64,000 nucleotides of DNA, from positions 186,001 to 250,000 of the forward strand of contig JABAKE010000004.1 in NCBI GenBank assembly GCA_019779905.1, in the 5' to 3' direction. Source of the stretch: Modestobacter lapidis (lineage in GTDB: Bacteria > Actinomycetota > Actinomycetes > Mycobacteriales > Geodermatophilaceae). The position numbers were made by a program, and so were the translations under genes. The notes under the pieces were generated by a model, which did not search any database, was not told the DNA's origin, and was given only the letters and a program-made list of their open reading frames with translations. Shown here one piece after another: positions 18,353 through 31,612 of this stretch. The first letter of the stretch is position 1; every line of letters begins with the position of its first letter.

Positions 18353-19267
18353 ATGCGTGCGACCACCGCCGTCCCCGCCGCCGTCCTGGCGACCGGCGCC
18401 GCCACCCTCGGCTACGCCGGTCTCTACGAGCGCACCCGCTGGACGCTGCGGCGCTTCGACGTCCCGGTGCTCGCCCCGGGGTCGGCGCCGCTGCGGCTGC
18501 TGCAGCTGTCGGACCTGCACATGACCGCGGGGCAGACCGGCAAGCAGGAGTGGGTGGCGGGGTTGGCCGCGCTCGAGCCCGACCTGGTGATCACGACCGG
18601 TGACAACCTGGCCGGGATGGACGCCGTCCCGGCGACGCTGCGGGCCCTGGATCCCCTGATGGACCTGCCTGGCGCGTTCGTGCTGTCCAGCAACGACTAC
18701 TACGCGCCGCGGCCGAAGAACCCGCTCAAGTACTTCAGGACCGAGCACAAGCGGGTGCACGGCGAGGAGCTCCCCTGGCGCGACCTGCGCGACGGGATGA
18801 CCGGCCGCGGCTGGGTCGACGTCACCAACGCCCGCGGCGAGCTGCTGGCCGACGGCCGGCGCATCACCCTGGCCGGGCTGGACGACCCGCACCTGAAGCG
18901 GGACCGGTACGACCTGGTGGCCGGCCCCGCGGACGCCTCCGCCGACCTCCGGCTGGGGCTGGTCCACTCCCCCGAGCCGCGGGTGCTCGACCGGTTCGCC
19001 GCCGACGGCCACGACCTGCTGCTGTGCGGGCACACCCACGGCGGGCAGCTCCGCGTACCGTTCTACGGCGCCCTGGTCACCAACTGCGGCATCGACCGGG
19101 CGCACGTCCGCTGGCTGCACCGCTGGGCCGAGCCCAGCCCGGGCCACCCGAACGGCACCTGGCTGCACGTGTCGGCCGGTCTCGGCACAAGCCCGTACGC
19201 ACCGGTGCGCTTCGCCTGCCCGCCGGAGGCGACGCTGCTCACGCTCACCGCCCGCCCCACCTGTTGA
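18353..19267 (+). CDS. Metallophosphoesterase, membrane-anchored
   Basis: A 304-residue protein. A hydrophobic N-terminus (residues 5-25) suggests an uncleaved anchor. The calcineurin-like metal site is visible: LSDLHM (Asp-X-His), TTGDN, a modified SSND in place of GNHD, VHSPEP and GHTHGGQ. It likely hydrolyses a phosphodiester or lipid-phosphate substrate, as YkuE-type enzymes do. The N-terminal anchor places it at the membrane. It is the last gene of the block conserved with M. tuberculosis (Rv3683). The start is supported by a leaderless -10. Confidence 0.88.
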   Translation: MRATTAVPAAVLATGAATLGYAGLYERTRWTLRRFDVPVLAPGSAPLRLLQLSDLHMTAGQTGKQEWVAGLAALEPDLVITTGDNLAGMDAVPATLRALDPLMDLPGAFVLSSNDYYAPRPKNPLKYFRTEHKRVHGEELPWRDLRDGMTGRGWVDVTNARGELLADGRRITLAGLDDPHLKRDRYDLVAGPADASADLRLGLVHSPEPRVLDRFAADGHDLLLCGHTHGGQLRVPFYGALVTNCGIDRAHVRWLHRWAEPSPGHPNGTWLHVSAGLGTSPYAPVRFACPPEATLLTLTARPTC

Positions 19268-19323
19268 AGGACCCCGTCCCACCCACCCTTCGCACGCTCA
19301 GGGCGGTGCCCTGGACGGGGCCT
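19268..19323 (+). repeat. 3'-end repeat family copy after metallophosphoesterase
   Basis: Starting at the first base after the stop codon: AGGACCCCGTCC, CACCCACCC, TTCGCACGCTC, then a GGACGGGG closing arm. CCCCGTCC (19272-19279) pairs with GGACGGGG (19313-19320). Element order and orientation match the copies after leuA and msiK. Confidence 0.7.
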
Positions 19324-19387
19324 CAGGCCCGTCCTGCAGGGGGCCGCAGAGCTGGATCGCGCGTCGGTTACAGTTGTCGACGCACCG

Positions 19388-19464
19388 CGGGGTGTGGCGC
19401 AGCTTGGTAGCGCGCGTCGTTCGGGACGACGAGGCCGCAGGTTCAAATCCTGTCACCCCGACCA
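19388..19464 (+). tRNA. tRNA-Pro (anticodon CGG)
   Basis: A complete 77-base cloverleaf: acceptor CGGGGTG paired with CACCCCG, D-arm GCGC-AGCTTGGTA-GCGC, anticodon stem CGTCG/CGACG with loop TTCGGGA (anticodon CGG), T-arm GCAGG-TTCAAAT-CCTGT, discriminator A and an encoded CCA. It reads CCG proline codons, which are abundant in this genome. A TACAGT box at 19369-19374 is a possible -10. Confidence 0.97.
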
Positions 19465-19494
19465 TTCAGGGACCGCCGATCGGCGGTCCCTGAA
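19465..19494. terminator. Perfect palindromic terminator after tRNA-Pro
   Basis: A 30-bp perfect palindrome (TTCAGGGACCGCCGA and its complement) starts one base after the encoded CCA and is followed by TCGTTT, giving a short T-rich tail. Confidence 0.88.
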
Positions 19495-19532
19495 TCGTTT
19501 CCGGGCTCTCCCCCTCGGGCACCCACCATCGG

Positions 19533-20900
19533 ATGACCGAGTGGCTGCTCCTCCTGGCCGCGGTGTTCCTCACCGCACTCACCGGCTTCTTCGTGGCGGC
19601 CGAGTTCTCCTTCACCACCGTCGACCGGGGGCAGGCCCGGCGGGCCGCCGACGCCGGCGACAAGGGGGCCGCCGGCGTGGTCACCGCGCTGGCGGGGCTG
19701 TCCACCCAGCTGTCGGCCGCCCAGCTGGGCATCACCCTGACCACGCTGGTCGTCGGTTACCTCGCCGAGCCGGCGCTGGGCGGGCTGCTGGAGCCGGTGC
19801 TCGAGGCCGTCGGCCTGCCCGCGGCCGCGTCGCCTGCGGTGGCCATCGGGCTGGCCATCGCGCTGGCCACCAGCCTGCAGATGCTGCTCGGCGAGCTGGG
19901 CCCCAAGAACCTGGCGATCGCCCGGCCGCTGGGCACCGCGCGGGCGGTCGCGCCGGGCATGCGCGCCTTCACCACCGTCACCGGTCCCGTGGTGCACACG
20001 CTGCAGGCGCTGGCCAACGGCATCGTGCGCCGGCTGGGCATCGAGCCCAGGGAGGAGCTGGACGACGTCCGCGGCGCCGACGAGCTGGCTGCCGTGGCCC
20101 GCCGTTCCGCGCAGGAGGGCGCCCTCTCCCCCCTGGCCGCCCGCCTGCTGGGCCGGTCGCTCGGGCTGCGCGACAAGTACGCCATCGACGTCATGACGCC
20201 GCGGACCCGGCTGTGGACGCTCAGCGACAGCGCCACCGCCGCCGACGTCATCGACGCAGCCATCCGCTCGGGCAACTCCCGCTTCCCGGTCTACGGCGCC
20301 GGCCTGGACGAGGTGACCGGCGTGGTGCACGTCAAGCACGCGGTCGCCGTCCCGGACGCCGAGCGGGAGCAGCGCACCGCCGGCGAGCTCGCCGCCCCGG
20401 TGCTCGCCGTCCCCTCCTCGATGCGCCTGGACCCGCTGCTGGACCTGCTCCGCGACCAGGGTCTGCAGCTGGCGCTGGTCGTCGACGAGTGGGGCGCCAC
20501 GCACGGGATCGTCACCCTGGAGGACATCGTCGAGGAACTGGTCGGCGAGATCACCGACGAGACCGACCGCCCGCTGCGCCAGCTCCGCCAGGACGGCGAC
20601 GGCTGGCTCGTCTCCGGCCTGCTGCGCCCCGACGAGGTCCGCGACCGCACCGGCATCGACGTGCCCGAGGGCCACTGGGAGACGGTGGCCGGCTTCGTGA
20701 TCGACCGGCTGGGTCGGTTGCCCGCGGAGGGTGACTCCGTGCTGGTGACCGGTCACCGGCTGACCGTGGCCACCGTGGAGGGCCGGCGGGTCGCCCGGCT
20801 GCGGGCCGATCCGCTCCCGGACGACACGGACCGGGACGACGGGACCCCGGCGGGGCACGGCGCCACCGCCGTCCGCACCCAGGCGGGCGCGCGGGCATGA
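19533..20900 (+). CDS. Hemolysin/CNNM-type transporter protein with CBS and CorC domains
   Basis: A 455-residue membrane protein. The DUF21/CNNM domain has three to four helices in residues 1-140, including FFVAAEFSFTTVDR and SAAQLGITLTTLVVGYLAEP. A CBS pair follows (PRTRLWTLSDSATAADVIDA, then EDIVEELVGEITDE), and a C-terminal CorC_HlyC domain (GDGWLVSGLLRPDEV..HWETVAGFVIDRLGRLPAEGD). Members are linked to Mg2+/Co2+ homeostasis; the hemolysin name is historical. ATG 19533. Its stop overlaps the next start by 4 bp, so the two proteins probably act together. Confidence 0.9.
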   Translation: MTEWLLLLAAVFLTALTGFFVAAEFSFTTVDRGQARRAADAGDKGAAGVVTALAGLSTQLSAAQLGITLTTLVVGYLAEPALGGLLEPVLEAVGLPAAASPAVAIGLAIALATSLQMLLGELGPKNLAIARPLGTARAVAPGMRAFTTVTGPVVHTLQALANGIVRRLGIEPREELDDVRGADELAAVARRSAQEGALSPLAARLLGRSLGLRDKYAIDVMTPRTRLWTLSDSATAADVIDAAIRSGNSRFPVYGAGLDEVTGVVHVKHAVAVPDAEREQRTAGELAAPVLAVPSSMRLDPLLDLLRDQGLQLALVVDEWGATHGIVTLEDIVEELVGEITDETDRPLRQLRQDGDGWLVSGLLRPDEVRDRTGIDVPEGHWETVAGFVIDRLGRLPAEGDSVLVTGHRLTVATVEGRRVARLRADPLPDDTDRDDGTPAGHGATAVRTQAGARA

Positions 20901-22003
20901 GCGACGTCATCAGCCTGCTGGTCCTGGTCGCGCTGCTGCTCGGCAACGCGTTCTTCGTCGCCGCCGAGTTCGCCCTGGTCTCGGTCCGGGCCGATCAGCT
21001 CGAGCCCCGCGCGGAGGCCGGCTCGGTGCGGGCGCAGAAGACGCTGGCCGCGCTGCGCAACGTCTCGCAGATGATGGCCGGCGCCCAGCTGGGCATCACC
21101 CTGTGCTCGCTGGGCCTGGGCGCCGTCGGCGAGCCGGCCGTCGCGCACCTGATCGAGGCCCCGCTGGAGGCGCTGGGGGTGCCGGCGGCGCTGCTGCACC
21201 CGATCGCACTGGTGATCGCGCTGGCCCTGGTCACCGTGCTGCACATGGTGCTGGGCGAGATGGTGCCCAAGAACATCACCATCGCCGGCCCCGACCGGGC
21301 GGCGCTGGCCCTGGGCCCGGCCCTGGCGGTGCTGGTGCGGTTGCTCAAGCCGTTCATCTGGTTCTTCAACGTCACCGCCAACGCCTTCGTGCGGCTGTTC
21401 GGGGTGACCCCGATCGACGAGGTCTCGGCCAGCTTCGACGAATCGGAGATCCGCTCGATGATCAGCCAGTCCCGGCAGGAGGGGCTGCTGGGCACCGAGG
21501 TGAGCGAGCTGGCGGCCGGCGCGCTGACCTTCGAGCAGCACGATGCCCGGTCGGTGCTGCTCGACCCGGGCGCCCTGGTCACCGTGCCGCGCTCGGCCAC
21601 CCCCCGCGACCTCGAGGCGATCGTCGCCGAGCACGGCTTCAGCCGCTACCCGGTGCGCGCCGACGACGGCTCCCTCACCGGGTACGTGCACGTCAAGGAC
21701 GTGCTGGGCACCGGCCCCACGTCCCGGGACCAGCCGATCCCCGACCAGGCGGTGAAGCAGTTCGTCGAGCTCTGCCCCGACGAGCCGCTGCCCGAGGTGC
21801 TGCACACCATGCGGCGCAGCGGGGCGCACCTGGGCCGGGTGGTCGACGACGGTGCGCTGCTCGGCCTGGTGGCCCTGGAGGACGTGCTCGAGCAGTTGAT
21901 CGGTGACGTCCGCGACATCGCCGATGACAGCCGCGCCGCCGCGCTGGCGGAGGCAGGCTCCGGGACCGGCGGCAGGGCGGGGGCCGGCGCCGGGGGAAGA
22001 TGA
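20897..22003 (+). CDS. CNNM/CBS membrane protein lacking CorC domain
   Basis: A 368-residue paralog of the preceding protein: CNNM helices (FFVAAEFALVSVRADQ, AGAQLGITLCSLGLGAVGEP) and two CBS motifs (residues about 205-330). It ends in a Gly/Ala-rich tail with no CorC_HlyC domain. The short partner may form a heteromeric transporter with its neighbour. ATG overlaps the upstream stop (ATGA). The S9 peptidase starts 4 bp downstream, so all three genes probably share one transcript. Confidence 0.88.
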   Translation: MSDVISLLVLVALLLGNAFFVAAEFALVSVRADQLEPRAEAGSVRAQKTLAALRNVSQMMAGAQLGITLCSLGLGAVGEPAVAHLIEAPLEALGVPAALLHPIALVIALALVTVLHMVLGEMVPKNITIAGPDRAALALGPALAVLVRLLKPFIWFFNVTANAFVRLFGVTPIDEVSASFDESEIRSMISQSRQEGLLGTEVSELAAGALTFEQHDARSVLLDPGALVTVPRSATPRDLEAIVAEHGFSRYPVRADDGSLTGYVHVKDVLGTGPTSRDQPIPDQAVKQFVELCPDEPLPEVLHTMRRSGAHLGRVVDDGALLGLVALEDVLEQLIGDVRDIADDSRAAALAEAGSGTGGRAGAGAGGR

Positions 22004-22007
22004 GCGG

Positions 22008-23807
22008 GTGACCGCCGACCCCACCCCGACGCCCACCGCCCTGCCACCGGAGGTCACCGCCCGCTGGCAGGCCCGCTTCCGCGCCCCGCGGGTGAGCCTC
22101 CCGGAGTGGGCCGAGGACGCCCCGAATCGCTGCCTGTACGCCTCCGACGTCAGCGGCGTGGTCGAGCAGTACGCCTGGGACCGGGACACCGACACCCACC
22201 GCCAGGTCACCGACCGGCCCAACGGCACCTCGATCGCCACGCTGAGCCCGGACGGCGAGCACATCTGGTGGTTCGCCGACACCGACGGCGACGAGTTCGG
22301 CACCTGGCAGCGCCAGCCGTTCACCGGCGGCCCCGACGAGGTGGCGTTGCCCGAGGTCGGCCCGGCCTACCCGGCCGGGCTGGAGATCGGCCGCACGGTG
22401 GTGCTGGCCGGCCGGTCCACCGACGACGGCAGCGAGCTGTGGACGGCGCCGATCGGTGGCACCGCGGAGGTCTTCTACCGCACCGCGGACACCGCATCGG
22501 TCGACGCGCTGTCGCACGACGACGCGCTGCTGGTCTACTCCCACTCCGAGCACGGCGACCCGCGCTACCCGGCGCTGCGGGTGCTGCGCACCGCCGGCCT
22601 GTCGCTGGTCGCGGACAAGTGGGACGGCGAGGGCCGCGGGCTGCACGCGCTGGCCTTCGCGCCCCGGGACGGTGACAACCGGCTGCTGGCCGGGCACGAG
22701 CGCCGCGGTCGCGAGGAGCTGCTGATCTGGGACGTCGTCAGCGGCGTCGAGACCGAACTGGTGCTCGACCTTCCCGGTGACGTGACCGCCGGGTGGTACC
22801 CCGACGGCACGGCGCTGCTGGTCGGCCACGACACCGCGGCCCGCAGCGAGCTGTACCGCTACGACCTGGTCACCGGGACGCTGGAGGCGCTGGACACCCC
22901 GCGGGGCGTCGTCCGCGGTGCCACCGCCCGCCCCGACGGCAGCGTGGAGCTCGCCTGGTCCTGCAGCGAGCGCGCACCGGTGATCCGGCGGGCCGACGGC
23001 CCGGTCGTGCTGGCCGCCCCCGGCGAGGAGCCACCGCCCGCGTACCCGGTGGAGGATCGCTGGGTTCCCGGCCCGGGCGGCGACGTGCACGCCCTGCTGG
23101 TCCGCCCGGCCGGAGCGGGCCCCTACGCGACGGCGTTCCTGGTCCACGGCGGCCCGGAGTCGCAGGACGACGATTCCTACCGGGCGCGTCGGGCGGCCTA
23201 CGTCGACGCCGGGTATGCCGTCGTGCACGTCAACTACCGCGGGTCCGCCGGCTACGGCAGCGAGTGGCGCGACGCGCTCACCGGCCGGCCGGGGCTCACC
23301 GAGCTCGAGGACGTCGGCGCCGTCTACGACGCCCTGGTCGCCGAGGGCGTCGTCGACCCGCAGCGGGCGCTGATCACCGGCGGGTCGTGGGGTGGGTTCC
23401 TCACCCTGCTCGCGCTGGGCACCCAGCCCGAGCGCTGGGCGGCCGGCATCGCCGAGGTGCCGGTCGCGGACTACCTGGCCGCCTACGAGGACGAGATGGA
23501 GGGATTGCGGGCCTACGACCGGGCGCTGTTCGGCGGCTCACCGGAGGAGGTGCACGACGTGTACGTGCGGTCCTCGCCGCTGACGTACGTCGACGCCGTC
23601 GCCGCGCCGGTGCTCGTCGTCGCCGGGGCCAACGACCCGCGCTGCCCCATCCGGCAGATCGACAACTACCTGGCCGCCCTCGACGCGCGGGGCAAGCCGC
23701 ACGAGGTGTACCGCTTCGACGCCGGCCACGGGTCGCTGGTCATCGAGGAGACCATCCGCCAGGTCGAGATCGCCCTGGACTTCGCCCTCCGCCACGTGAA
23801 GCCCTGA
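22008..23807 (+). CDS. S9-family prolyl oligopeptidase-like serine peptidase
   Basis: A 599-residue cytoplasmic peptidase. The N-terminal two thirds (about residues 40-340) carry repeated beta-propeller-like strands (SPDGEHIWWFADTDGDEFG, LLVYSHSEHGDP). The C-terminal alpha/beta hydrolase domain has the nucleophile elbow GGSWGG, Asp in AGANDPRCPI and His in DAGHGS. It should cleave short peptides, acylaminoacyl- or dipeptidyl-peptidase style. GTG 22008 follows the CNNM stop by 4 bp and has GGGGGAAG upstream. Confidence 0.9.
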   Translation: MTADPTPTPTALPPEVTARWQARFRAPRVSLPEWAEDAPNRCLYASDVSGVVEQYAWDRDTDTHRQVTDRPNGTSIATLSPDGEHIWWFADTDGDEFGTWQRQPFTGGPDEVALPEVGPAYPAGLEIGRTVVLAGRSTDDGSELWTAPIGGTAEVFYRTADTASVDALSHDDALLVYSHSEHGDPRYPALRVLRTAGLSLVADKWDGEGRGLHALAFAPRDGDNRLLAGHERRGREELLIWDVVSGVETELVLDLPGDVTAGWYPDGTALLVGHDTAARSELYRYDLVTGTLEALDTPRGVVRGATARPDGSVELAWSCSERAPVIRRADGPVVLAAPGEEPPPAYPVEDRWVPGPGGDVHALLVRPAGAGPYATAFLVHGGPESQDDDSYRARRAAYVDAGYAVVHVNYRGSAGYGSEWRDALTGRPGLTELEDVGAVYDALVAEGVVDPQRALITGGSWGGFLTLLALGTQPERWAAGIAEVPVADYLAAYEDEMEGLRAYDRALFGGSPEEVHDVYVRSSPLTYVDAVAAPVLVVAGANDPRCPIRQIDNYLAALDARGKPHEVYRFDAGHGSLVIEETIRQVEIALDFALRHVKP

Positions 23808-23837
23808 AGCGACCACCTACGGGCAGGGATCGCCGAC

Positions 23838-23856
23838 GGGAGGACGGAGTCCTCCC
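23838..23856. terminator. Hairpin between convergent S9 peptidase and asd genes
   Basis: GGGAGGAC (23838-23845) and GTCCTCCC (23849-23856) with a 3-base loop, 30 bp after the peptidase stop. A second small hairpin (GTCACGC/GCGTGAC, 23912-23928) overlaps the asd stop codon. Confidence 0.7.
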
Positions 23857-23867
23857 CGAGGTGCGAC

Positions 23868-26224
<2,357 letters not shown>

Positions 26225-26232
26225 GACATCAC

Positions 26233-26238
26233 AGGCTA
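26233..26238 (-). promoter_or_regulatory. -10 box of leaderless lysC promoter
   Basis: TAGCCT on the minus strand ends 8 nt before the lysC GTG. No ribosome-binding site is seen. Confidence 0.55.
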
Positions 26239-26298
26239 CCGACGGTCCCGCGGCACCGGGAGTTGCGGGGCCGGTTCACCACGGGTTGTGATCACCGG

Positions 26299-27903
26299 GT
26301 GGACGACGCCGGGCACTGGCTGCTCACCGACGCGGAGCGCGGCAACCCGGTGTCAGGGCTGCCCGCCTGGACGTCGGGCAACCTGGCCGAGCCGCTCGTC
26401 GACGGCTCGGTCTACTTCGACCGGCTGGCGACGGCGGTCGAGCGGCTCGGCGAGGGCGACCAGCTGTTCTTCACCGACTGGCGGGGCGATCCGGACGAGC
26501 GGATGCGGGACGACGGGCCCACCGTCGGGGAGCTGTTCGCGGCGGCGGCCCGCCGGGGGGTCTGCGTGCGCGGACTCGTCTGGCGCTCGCACTGGGACGC
26601 GCTGAGCTTCAGCAAGGAGGCCAACGCCGCCCTCGACGAGGCGGTCGAGGCCGGCGGCGGGGTCGTGGTGCTCGACCAGCGGGTGCGCCGGCTGGGCAGC
26701 CACCACCAGAAGGTCGTCGTGCTGCGCCACCCCGGTGACCCGGCGGCCGACGTCGCGTTCGCCGGCGGCATCGACCTGGGTCACTCCCGCCGGGACGACC
26801 CGGAGCACGATGGTGACCCGCAGCCGCAGTCGATGGCGGCGGCCTACGGTCGGCACCCGCCCTGGCACGACGTGCAACTGCAGCTGCGCGGCCCGGTGGT
26901 CGGGGTGCTCGACACCGTCTTCCGCCAGCGCTGGGACGACCCGACCAGTCCGGCCTCGGAGAACCCGTTGGCGTGGGTGCACGACAAGTGGCGGGCACAC
27001 CGCGGGAAGTCGCACATGGAGCCCACCCCGCTGCCGGCCCAGCCACCCGCACCACCGGAGTGCGGTCCGCACCTGGTGGAGACCCTCCGCACGTATCCGA
27101 AGACCTGGCCGCCGTTCCCCTTCGCCCCGCAGGGCGAGCGGTCGGTGGCCCGCGGTTACCTCAAGGCGATCCGCCAGGCCCGCCGGCTGGTGTACCTGGA
27201 GGACCAGTACCTCTGGTCGGCCGACGTCGCGCACCTGTTCGCCACGGCGCTGCGCGCCAACCCGGGGCTGCACCTGGTGGTCGTGGTGCCCCGGATCCCC
27301 GACCAGGAGGGCGCGGTGGCCGAGCGACCCCAGTACGTCGGGCGGCACCAGGCGTTGCAGACCTGCGAGGAGGCCGGCCCGGACCGGGTGCACGTCTACG
27401 ACCTGGAGAACCACGCCGGGACGCCGGTCTACGTGCACGCGAAGGTCTGCGTCGTCGACGACGTCTGGGCCAGCGTCGGCAGCGACAACTTCAACCGGCG
27501 GTCCTGGACCCACGACAGCGAGCTGTCCAGCGGCGTCCTGGACACCACCCGGGACGATCGCGAGCCCCGCGACCCGGCCGGCACCGGGTTCGGTGCCCGG
27601 GTGTTCGCCCGCGACCTGCGACTGCGGCTGGCCCGGGAGCACCTGGACCGGGCCCTCGACGGCAGCGAGGACGACGGCCTGCTGGACCCGGGGGCCTTCG
27701 TCGCCACGCTGGACCGGGCGGCCACCGCGCTGCAGGAGTGGCACGACGGCGGCCGCGTCGGCCCCCGACCTCCTGGCCGGCTCCGGCCGCACCGCCCGAA
27801 GCGGCTGTCCCGGTTGACCCGGCTGTGGGCGACGCCGCTCTACCGGCTGGTCAACGATCCCGACGGCCGCCCGCTGCGGCTGCGGCTCAGCAAGTCCTTC
27901 TGA
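26299..27903 (+). CDS. Phospholipase D-like (HKD) domain protein
   Basis: A 534-residue cytosolic-looking protein with two PLD phosphodiesterase motifs: SHHQKVVVLRH followed by GGIDLG (about residue 140), and YVHAKVCVVDD followed by GSDNFNRRSW (about residue 380). This is the duplicated HKD active site that forms a phosphohistidine intermediate, used for phospholipid hydrolysis or cardiolipin-type transfer. No signal peptide is seen. GTG 26299 is taken as start; TTG 26263 is an alternative. A basic Arg/Pro-rich C-terminus follows. The substrate is unknown. Divergent from lysC. Confidence 0.88.
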   Translation: MDDAGHWLLTDAERGNPVSGLPAWTSGNLAEPLVDGSVYFDRLATAVERLGEGDQLFFTDWRGDPDERMRDDGPTVGELFAAAARRGVCVRGLVWRSHWDALSFSKEANAALDEAVEAGGGVVVLDQRVRRLGSHHQKVVVLRHPGDPAADVAFAGGIDLGHSRRDDPEHDGDPQPQSMAAAYGRHPPWHDVQLQLRGPVVGVLDTVFRQRWDDPTSPASENPLAWVHDKWRAHRGKSHMEPTPLPAQPPAPPECGPHLVETLRTYPKTWPPFPFAPQGERSVARGYLKAIRQARRLVYLEDQYLWSADVAHLFATALRANPGLHLVVVVPRIPDQEGAVAERPQYVGRHQALQTCEEAGPDRVHVYDLENHAGTPVYVHAKVCVVDDVWASVGSDNFNRRSWTHDSELSSGVLDTTRDDREPRDPAGTGFGARVFARDLRLRLAREHLDRALDGSEDDGLLDPGAFVATLDRAATALQEWHDGGRVGPRPPGRLRPHRPKRLSRLTRLWATPLYRLVNDPDGRPLRLRLSKSF

Positions 27904-27947
27904 TCGGACCTCGGGACCGGACGCCGACAGCTGCCCCCTCAGCGCGG

Positions 27948-28118
27948 TTGTGCTCTGCGTCCACCCCGGACGCACAGCACAAGACCCCACACCCCTCCCC
28001 CGCGACCGCGCTTCGTGCTCTGCGCCCACCCCGGACGCACAGCACAAGACCCCACGCCCCTCCCCCGCGACCGCGCTTCGTGCTCTGCGCCCACCGCGGA
28101 GGCAGAGCACAAGCTCCC
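27948..28118. repeat. 65-bp tandem array of palindromes
   Basis: Three units with a 65-bp period, with the core GTGCTCTGCG at 27950, 28015 and 28080. Each unit is an inverted repeat: in the first, TTGTGCTCTGCGTCC (27948-27962) pairs with 27968-27982 with one mismatch. The third is partly degenerate. The core is the same as in the perfect palindrome at 38861. The rest of the 317-bp gap (27904-28220) shows no gene. The array follows the PLD-like gene and may terminate its transcript. Confidence 0.88.
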
Positions 28119-28220
28119 GGGGGTGATACCTGCCCGCGGCCCGGTGTCCACCGGCGAGGGGGATGTCCACAAGCGGCGGGGAAGGGGCCCGTCGGAGGTG
28201 CGGGCCGCCACGATCCGGAG

Positions 28221-28856
28221 GTGGGTTCCTTCGACCTGTCGGGCGCGCTGCGCCGCATCCGTCGCACGGCGGACCTGTCGCAGCGCGAGCTGGCCGCGGC
28301 CTGCGGGGTGTCGGCCAGTGCCCTCGCGAAGGCGGAGGCCCGGCGGCGGGGTCTGCCCGTCGACGTCCTGGAGCGGGCCGCCGCGGTCGCCGGCCTGCGG
28401 CTCGCCCTGCTCGACGCGGCAGGCACGGAAGTGGCCGGCATGGCCGACGGCACGGTCCGGGACCGCGCCGGGCGGCACTTCCCGGCGCACCTGGACACCC
28501 GTCACGGCGACGACGACTGGTGGCACGGTCCGGAGCGCTACAGCCGACGGCCACCCACGTACACCTTCGACCGCGACCGGGCGTACCGGGACGCGGGCCG
28601 TCGCGCCGCCGGCATCCCGGCCGACCACCAGCTGCCGCTGCCCGGTGACGGGCTGGAAGCGAGGGCGGCCGCGCGGCGCCAGGAGGCGTGGCAGCGGCAA
28701 CAGGCGGAGTGGGAGCGCCGGCGACGCGCGGGGGAGCTCGGCGACCTCCCGGAGTTCACCTGCAGCTGCCCGACCGGGTGCTCGATCGGCCCGGAGACGG
28801 GCCCGGTGACCAGGGCGAGCATCGACGAGGAACACGTTCCGGACTGCGCGTGCCGG

Positions 28857-28871
<15 letters not shown>
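28221..28871 (+). CDS. XRE-type HTH protein with Cys-rich C-terminus
   Basis: A 216-residue protein. An N-terminal XRE helix-turn-helix (LSGALRRIRRTADLSQRELA..SASALAKAEA, residues 4-45) is followed by a charged middle region (Asp/Arg/Tyr-rich) and a C-terminus with six cysteines in two clusters, TCSCPTGC and DCACRC. The clusters could bind zinc or an iron-sulfur cluster and make the protein a redox or metal sensor; this is inference. GTG 28221 is preceded by GGAG only two bases away, so the start is uncertain. The leuA leader promoter lies within its last codons and just downstream. Confidence 0.7.
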
Positions 28872-30773
<1,902 letters not shown>

Positions 30774-30842
30774 GAGAAGGACCCCTCCGCCCCCACCCCT
30801 CGGAAGCTCGGGGCGGGACCCTGCGGAGGGGCTACCGGAGGA
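30774..30842 (+). repeat. 3'-end repeat family copy after leuA
   Basis: It starts at the first base after the leuA stop: GAGAAGGACCCCTCCGCCCC, CACCCCTCGGAAGCTCGGGG, CGGGACCCTGCGGAGGGG. CCCCTCCGC (30782-30790) pairs perfectly with GCGGAGGGG (30833-30841). It likely terminates leuA before the VOC gene. Confidence 0.75.
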
Positions 30843-30848
30843 TCTGGA

Positions 30849-31583
30849 ATGTCCCAGCTCACGCCCTACCTCGTGGTGCGCGACGCCCGCGCCGCGATCT
30901 CCTGGTACACCGACGCCCTCGGCGCCCGGTTGGTCGGCGACCCGTACCTGATGGACGACGACCGGATCGGGCACGCCGAGCTGGCCGTGGGCGGTGCGAC
31001 GCTGTTCCTCGCCGACGAGTACCCCGAACTCGGGCTGGCGGCGCCGCAGGAGGGCCGCGTCGCGGTGTCGCTGCACCTGACCGTGCCGGACGTCGACGCC
31101 GCGGTGGCCCGGGCGGCCGCCACCGGCGCGACCGTCGAACGCGAACCCACCGCCGCGCCCTACGGCCGCACCGGCGTCGTCCTCGACCCCTACGGTCACC
31201 GCTGGATGCTGCAGAGCGCCCCGGCGGCGCCCGAGGCCCGCCCGCCGCTGCGTGCCGGCGACGCGGTCTACCTGACCCTCGACGTGCCCGACGGCCGCCG
31301 CGCGCTGGACTTCTACGGCGCCGTGCTCGGCTGGACCGCCGTTCCCGGACGGGTGCCCGACGGCTGGCAGGTCGAGGGCCCGACGCCGATGGTCGGCATC
31401 GGCGGCGGCGCGACCGAGCCCGGGACCGTGCCGATGTACGTCGTCGACGACATCGGGGCCGCCGTCACCGCGGTGGCCGCCGCCGGCGGGGAGGCCGGCG
31501 ACGTCGAGCGGCAGCCCTACGGGCTGGGTGCGCTGTGCCGCGACGACCAGGGGTTGCCGTTCTGGCTGGGGCAGCTGTCCTGA
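30849..31583 (+). CDS. Two-domain VOC (glyoxalase/bleomycin-resistance) protein
   Basis: A 244-residue protein made of two vicinal-oxygen-chelate modules (about residues 5-122 and 138-243). Each has the WYTDALGA/FYGAVLGW helix and a closing segment (DPYGHRWMLQ; DDQGLPFWLGQ). The first half resembles PhnB-type dioxygenase-like proteins. Possible roles are antibiotic or glyoxal detoxification. ATG 30849 has GGAGG upstream. It stands alone between leuA and the mrp operon. Substrate unknown. Confidence 0.88.
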   Translation: MSQLTPYLVVRDARAAISWYTDALGARLVGDPYLMDDDRIGHAELAVGGATLFLADEYPELGLAAPQEGRVAVSLHLTVPDVDAAVARAAATGATVEREPTAAPYGRTGVVLDPYGHRWMLQSAPAAPEARPPLRAGDAVYLTLDVPDGRRALDFYGAVLGWTAVPGRVPDGWQVEGPTPMVGIGGGATEPGTVPMYVVDDIGAAVTAVAAAGGEAGDVERQPYGLGALCRDDQGLPFWLGQLS

Positions 31584-31612
31584 GCCCGCCGGCCGGGCCC
31601 GGCCCCCGGCCG

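Noticed and set aside
19388-19494. Integration (att) site at the tRNA-Pro 3' end
   Set aside because: The downstream palindrome is a terminator. No integrase and no duplicated tRNA 3' end are found in the window.
27904-28220. CRISPR-like spacing in the 65-bp array
   Set aside because: The units repeat over their whole length without unique spacers, and no cas genes are present.
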